DNA from: Lantana camara
Taxonomy: Eukaryota > Streptophyta > Magnoliopsida > Lamiales > Verbenaceae
Assembly (NCBI GenBank): GCA_037501455.1
Contig: CM074856.1
Span: 99,417,001 to 99,481,000, forward strand
Direction: 5' to 3'
Length of the DNA: 64,000 nt
In this document: positions 58,939 to 64,000 of the stretch, piece after piece
Layout: each line of letters starts with the position of its first letter
Numbering within the stretch: the stretch's first letter is position 1
Position numbers and translations under genes: made by a program
Notes under the pieces: model-generated
Databases searched by the model: none
What the model was told of the DNA's origin: nothing
What the model saw: the letters and a program-made list of their open reading frames with translations, nothing else

Positions 58939-59880
58939 GGTCGCCGGTTACGACCCCTGTGCATTTCTCCACCAACGGGAGACTCAGTTCTCCTATGCCG
59001 ACGGAGCGCATTATGGCTGGCCGTCGTAGGAACCGGGCGGGATCCTCCGGTTCACAAGTTTCGTTCTGTGGAGGATTGAGAGGGGCACCTCTCTCCCCCA
59101 ATGGTGTGGCGGTGGGATTGTTTATGAGTTTTGTTTCTGTTTATGCTTTGGGCAAGTGTGTGTGATAAGCGTGAACTCTCTGAGTTGGTAAGTTTATGCC
59201 TTAGTGTATGGTTATGAAACGGGAGTGGCTTTTAAATTGTAAAACTTGGATAATTTTGGGCTTTTGGCCTTAAACTCCTTTCCTTATATATAGTATCACA
59301 TGGAAAATATCTTAGATTGCAAAAACCACACCCGGTTCATGAATCCTTTCAGCTTTGTTATTACGTATATGTATGGGTGCGTGTGTTAGACCCCTCACCA
59401 GTCTTTAGGACTGACCCTCGCTATTTCTATCGTTTTCCCCTTTGTTTCGAGTTTGCAGGTTCTCGTTTTGTGGGAGTTGGAGCTAGGCGGTTCTCTTGAG
59501 TCTTTGTTTTGGAGAGCTTGAGTCTCATGCATTGTATTTCGTTTATCTTACGCAATTTGTTAGTTTTGAAATATCTATTAATTTGGCTACTTAGTTCTGT
59601 CCTGGGATTCAGTTTTGTATAATTATTTTGTATCTACGGTTGTACGAGTATTATGTGGAGAACACGATATGATTTGTGCTTGCATGCTATAACTTTTTAG
59701 TTGTTGGCTTCCGCGATTTTGTTTTGCGCGCTCTGAGTAGGGTCTAGACCGCCTAGCTTAGGTTGGATTTTTGTTTGTCACCCGTTCGGTGTGGCTTGAT
59801 ACGTGGACGGAGTTCCCATTTCGCTTCACTTGTTGGGTTATGGTGCGGGGATATGGCGCCCTTCTCTCCGGGGTGTTACA
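58939..59880 (+). mobile_element. LTR-H, right segment
   Basis: Resumes LTR-H after the gag-only element (continuing CCATGG|GGTCGCCGG as in 13470 of element G). It carries the CAGTCTTTAGGACTGAC hairpin (about 59400), acceptor-like TTTGCAG|GT, helix arms AGCTAGGCGGT (59481-59491) and ACCGCCTAGCT (59748-59758), and the stem-loop (59788-59843). It ends GGGGTGTTACA. Confidence 0.85.
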
Positions 59881-60021
59881 ATCTCACTATGGAACTTACA
59901 TGCATATGTTACACCCACTATATATAGACGTAATCCAAACTGTTTACACTCTTTAATTATTAGGAACAATCTTAAAATAATCCCTTCTTATTTTTTCTAT
60001 TAAATAATTACAACATACCTC

Positions 60022-60845
60022 CTACTTTTCAGGAGATGCGGGGCTAGAACCACACGATGCACTAGAGAAACCAGCCGAAGAAATCCATCCACCGAGCGAC
60101 CCATAGCTAAACTTTGGATATTGAGGTGGCAAACGGCGGTGTGGCCAAACATTGCTGGATTCCGCACCGGACACGGTACTATCATCATCAACTATAACAT
60201 AGAACAAAATCTGATTTTACATATTTAAAGCATCCAGAAAACATAATAAAGGAAAATCCAAAAAAATTAAATTTTTTTTAAAGCTGACGGCAGCCCGTAC
60301 TATTGATGACAACCCGACGGTTTTTCTTCATTGTGTTCACAACTCCTTTGCCGAATATCATATCATGTTCGATGATATTAGGTTCCGGTTTGTAGTAATA
60401 AGCCCCACAAACATAGTTGACCTACACTAAAATGATTTTAAGTCATGAACAGATAATAAAATTGTAGGCACTAATGCATATAATAAACCGAAAGATACAT
60501 CACCTTGTTTATGTAGTCCCAATCCTCCATATTCGCACACACGTAGTTTGTTGCTGGATCAATTGTAGCTCTTGGAAACTTCTTTAGCCATGACCATGCT
60601 ACAAAGCGTTTTTGTAGGAACTCGAATCTAGTGTAACATGCGTAATAACCAAAGGACTTTTTAAACTTACTGTTCACCACTTCCATTGCATTCGTTGTCG
60701 CGACATGACTTTCATTATTTAATTTTTCACCAGCCGCCATTGCTTCTTTGGCCAATTGATTAATAAACTCCATGTCTATCTCCTTCGACCAACCCCCCGT
60801 ATAAAATAGCTGAGACTGGTAGTTGGAAGACTCCCGGTATGCCAT
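60022..60845 (-). pseudogene. Second Myb/SANT-like ORF, Harbinger-like element 2
   Basis: Three likely exons: 60504-60845, about 60284-60421, and 60022-60191. Exon 1 begins MAYRESSNYQ, then GGWSKEIDMEFINQLAKEAM, HVATTNAMEVVNSKFKK, YTRFEFLQKRFVAWSWLKKF and ATNYVCANMEDWDYI. Exon 2 continues VNYVCGAYYYKPEPNI. Exon 3 ends SPASPEK. The order W...F...L, then VN..F, RFEFL..RFV.W, W..I and AYY...EP is that of Myb/SANT-like PIF/Harbinger partner proteins. The frame is open apart from introns, so it may have been intact recently, but LTR-H separates it from the rest of the element. Labelled pseudogene because the element is disrupted. Confidence 0.55.
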
Positions 60846-61361
60846 TTTTCATTTAAAGTTATCAGCTCAATGATAACATGCATCCAACAAGGGTATCATA
60901 CAATGCATATCTATATATATATATATTGCAAAAACCAACTTTTTTGAGATACTATGGTGCATGTGATTGACAACTGGAAACCTACTTGACGATAATAAAA
61001 CACGAATTTTCAGAACAAAAAATTTCAAGTTCCCATTCGTTTGCTGTTCAAAAACTGTTGGTCAATGTTTTGTTGGGGATAAGCACTAGCTGACAATGAA
61101 CAGTAATAAAAAAACAAACACATTCACATGTGAGAAATAGCTTACACAACACCACGTTACAAAAGTTACCACCAATGACATTTGAAGCTATGTTAGGCAT
61201 CAGCTCCCATTAACAACAAAATTTTACAACATATCTTACAAACACCAAACTAGCCCCTACACTACAATATGAGTATGATCTAAATACGATAAACTACACA
61301 CTAACAGCAAACAAGGCCATGAATTAGGCTCACATCCCACCGACAGCAATGAATCCCAATA
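60846..61361. other. Upstream noncoding part of Harbinger-like element 2
   Basis: AT-rich DNA between the Myb-like start codon and LTR-K, presumably promoter and terminal region. I could not identify a terminal inverted repeat. Confidence 0.4.
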
Positions 61362-64000
61362 TGTAGCGCCCCTTAACACTACAACCCCGCACCGTTGTAC
61401 TTTCCGAGTGGATGTGAGACCTAGCACTCAAGAAATACTCCGGCGAACGGACAAGACTATACAATACCAGAGTATGAAATTTAAATGCAACGGAAAATAA
61501 ACTTGAACAACTAAAAGGGGACAATACATAGCAAAGCATATATTATTAAGTTGGATAAATATTTACAGCAAAAGTTCTGACTTTAGAGAAAAGTGCTTAT
61601 TATAAGATGTACATGCACTCGTGATTACTCTAATTGACTGGAAAGTGACACCTTAAAGCTTCAAGATACCTCTAAGGCGTCGCTGTAACGATTCCTGAAA
61701 TCATGAATTAAAAGAGTAGGAGGGTTAGTCAAATTGACTAAGTGACGGGGGGTTTGAGGTATAGGATTATAAGTAAGATTTTGAAAATGTTTTGACCAAG
61801 AAAATCTTGGTTTGAAATGTATATACTATATAATAACAAATAGGTATATGACAATAATATCCGGTTCATATTTGTTTGAAATAGGAGTAGGGGGAATATA
61901 GGCTATACTTTAGAAACTTTATGAACCGTTTTGAAAATGATTTTATGCCCGCAAGCTAGGCGTCTCCAACCTTAACTTCGTAAAATCCGAGAAAAATGGT
62001 AACGACACTGATCAAGGTGTCGGTACTTAATAAAACAAATACGAGAGTACCATCCTTCTTCCTCCGGTGTCACGTAGGGTTGCAAACCCTAGTGACGATG
62101 AACAAGATTGTGGGAGGGGCGTACCTTTTCCCATCACTTGGTGTGGAATAACTAACCTCCAGTTAGACCACCACCAAGATCTAGTTGGCGGCTGGTATAA
62201 TAGTAGACCTCGGCCCGTGCCTCCCGGACTACTATTTCTACCAATACCACCGGGCCCATAGGAAAAACAATAATTTTTACTTGCAAGACGAGAATATTTA
62301 CCCGTAAGAAAGTACTAAGTACTTTTCGGGTAAGTATATGTTTTTAATAATGAACAAGAATTATTTTCCCATAAAGGGAAGAATAACTTGAAAGGAAATT
62401 CAAGAAAATAAAGTAAAGTATTTTATCATGATTTCAGTTGAAAAGATTTAAAACCCTCACCGATATCGAGACTTAAGTGGAATTGCGAGGATTCCACTCT
62501 TCGATCCTATGTTCGCCTGAAAGTAGTAACTACTATTGACTTAGAACTAAGTTCTTAGTTCCTAATTAATCTAGTTGCACACAATATCACAATGAAATAA
62601 TTATAGAAAGTACACATTATGTAATATGTTAAGGATTTCCCGGTAAACCCTAAATTTACCCGTTTAATTAATAAATTCAGGGTTTATGGGATCCTTAGCT
62701 AATAAAATATTTATTAACCATACTATAATTCTAATTGTAAGGTTTGAAATGAAATTCAAGGTTTAATTTGACAATGTAGGTTACCTTTTGAAAAATATTA
62801 CATAGTTTATTGATTTTTGAAAAATTTGGGAAAATTATTTCTTTAAAAATTCCAAAACTTATTTTATAATTATTTTTGAAATAATTTCGAAATAAAGGGT
62901 ATTTTAGTTGACCAAAAAGTCAAAATTACTATTAAAAACATTTACTATTCAATTTCATATGAATTAAACATTTTATAACACAAAATCAAATTCATACACA
63001 CACACATATAACTCACGGCACACACATGCACACACACTCATCCAAGAACATTATGAACATGTTCTTGAGCTCATTTGAATATTCAAAGAGGGTGTGTAAC
63101 ATGTTCTATCACATTCATATTCATAACATAAGATTAAAGCATAATATAGCAAAATATATGTACTTTCTATGAAAAATAATTCTAAATAAATTACTATAGG
63201 CATGAATTTAATCAAACAAGATCATAAGCATTTAAATACATAAGCACATTATATCATATCATAATTCATGCATCTAATAAAATAAAATTCCATAATGTAC
63301 ACACATTGTTATTTAAACTAACAATTATGCACATATTTCATCAAACAAATTCCTAAAGCATAATTTAATTAATCCTAGGCATGCTACTATTATTTCTATA
63401 CTAAGAACATTATATAAAACATGAAATAATAGAAGAAAACATACCTTGTAGAGAGGGAGAGGGTTGTGGCGTGAGAATGGAGAGGGAGAGAATGATTTTG
63501 TGTGTTGATTTGTGAGGTATAAATGAGGCTTAAGGGGGGTATTTATAGGTAGTCATGAGGGCTTTCTAAGCAATAAATGAAAGTTTAAGGGAGATGTGGT
63601 TGCCTAAGATTCCAACAAATGCTTGGTAATTAAGTTGGAGATGTGGTTAAATTATTTCATGAACAAATGCTTGGTAATTAACTAGGAAATGTGGAGAAAT
63701 TATGCTCATTTGTTTAATTCTTCTAGAAGACCATGAGGTCATGGATGATGTCATTTTGATTAAAAATAAATGTAAAAATAATATAAAATTTATTCAAGAG
63801 TCGAGAGATAAAATTTCGATGTAGTGAATTAATAATAGAATGAGTGAAAAATGAGCTTCGTTTTGATTATAAATATGAAATATTTGGAGTTTTCGTTTAT
63901 GAATTATGAATACTAAAGATGATGAAAATCATAAGAAAAATTATATAAACGAAGCTATGATAAAGTTTAGAGTTTGGAAAAATCACTATAATGTAGAGGA
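61362..64000 (-). mobile_element. LTR-K, LTR running off the window
   Basis: A minus-strand LTR related to LTR-J and the gag-only LTRs (TGTAGCGCCCC on the plus strand). Stem-loop 61392-61443. The hairpin GTTAGTCAAATTGACTAAG (about 61724) matches GTTAGTCAAAGTGACTAAG of its relatives with a change that lengthens the palindrome. TATA box 63540-63547; donor-like ACAAG|GTATGT near 63446. The 5' start, and whether it is solo or full length, lie beyond the window. Confidence 0.85.

Noticed and set aside
1..64000. Host protein-coding genes, rRNA or tRNA genes
   Set aside because: Nearly all of the DNA can be assigned to transposable elements; the remaining stretches are short and AT-rich without coding signal.

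Overview
This window is plant nuclear DNA made almost entirely of nested transposable elements. I find no host gene. The evidence for a plant (probably eudicot) is Ty3/Gypsy LTR retrotransposons with plant-type initiator-Met primer sites (TGGTATCAGAGC, TGGTATCAAAGC), a Tat-lineage Gypsy element with a second RNase H and an antisense extra ORF, PIF/Harbinger DNA transposons with a DDE transposase and Myb/SANT-like ORFs, and AT-rich 2.5-3.8 kb LTRs of the form TGTAAC[G/A]CCCC...GCTACA. LTR names A-K are mine.

Nesting, outermost first. Harbinger-1 (+): transposase remnant 2829-3600 and Myb/SANT ORF 3945-4930, which resumes at 42138-42275. It is cut by element A (3' end of the internal region 1-357, LTR 358-2828), solo LTR-J (-, 4931-42137 in three pieces, TSD CCTGA) and solo LTR-I (+, 42384-45925, TSD TGTGA). 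Inside LTR-J lie solo LTR-B (5167-8059, TSD AGGTT) and element G (10800-41978, TSD ATTAT/ATAAT), which has two LTRs, a PBS and a PPT but only 1.2 kb of noncoding internal DNA. The 3' LTR of G is split by LTR-D (-, 19119-41619, TSD TTCGG). LTR-D is in turn split by truncated LTR-F, by a Tat Gypsy element (-, 22306-36541) and by solo LTR-E (37825-40688, TSD TTTGA).

The Tat element is degenerate. It carries gag, protease/RT, RNase H plus a second RNase H, and integrase on the minus strand, then a spliced antisense ORF (23745-26611) with its own TATA box. Its right side is not a normal 5' end: 32940-36541 is a second copy of the left flank plus LTR (19520-23150), which indicates an unequal exchange.

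To the right lies Harbinger-like element 2 (-, pieces at 46404-47754 and 59881-61361) with Myb/SANT-like remnants. It is cut by solo LTR-H (47755-59880), which holds a young gag-only non-autonomous element (-, 50207-58933, TSD CATGG). LTR-K (-) starts at 61362 and leaves the window.

The most interesting signals are RNA- or DNA-structure signals shared by LTRs of different sequence: a wobble-rich 16-21 bp stem just before the LTR 3' end, a long-range helix upstream of it, a probable leader intron with a hairpin at its branch point, arrays of GC-rich palindromes whose sequence changes between families while symmetry is kept, and a tandem array of hairpins with co-varying arms just upstream of the PPT.
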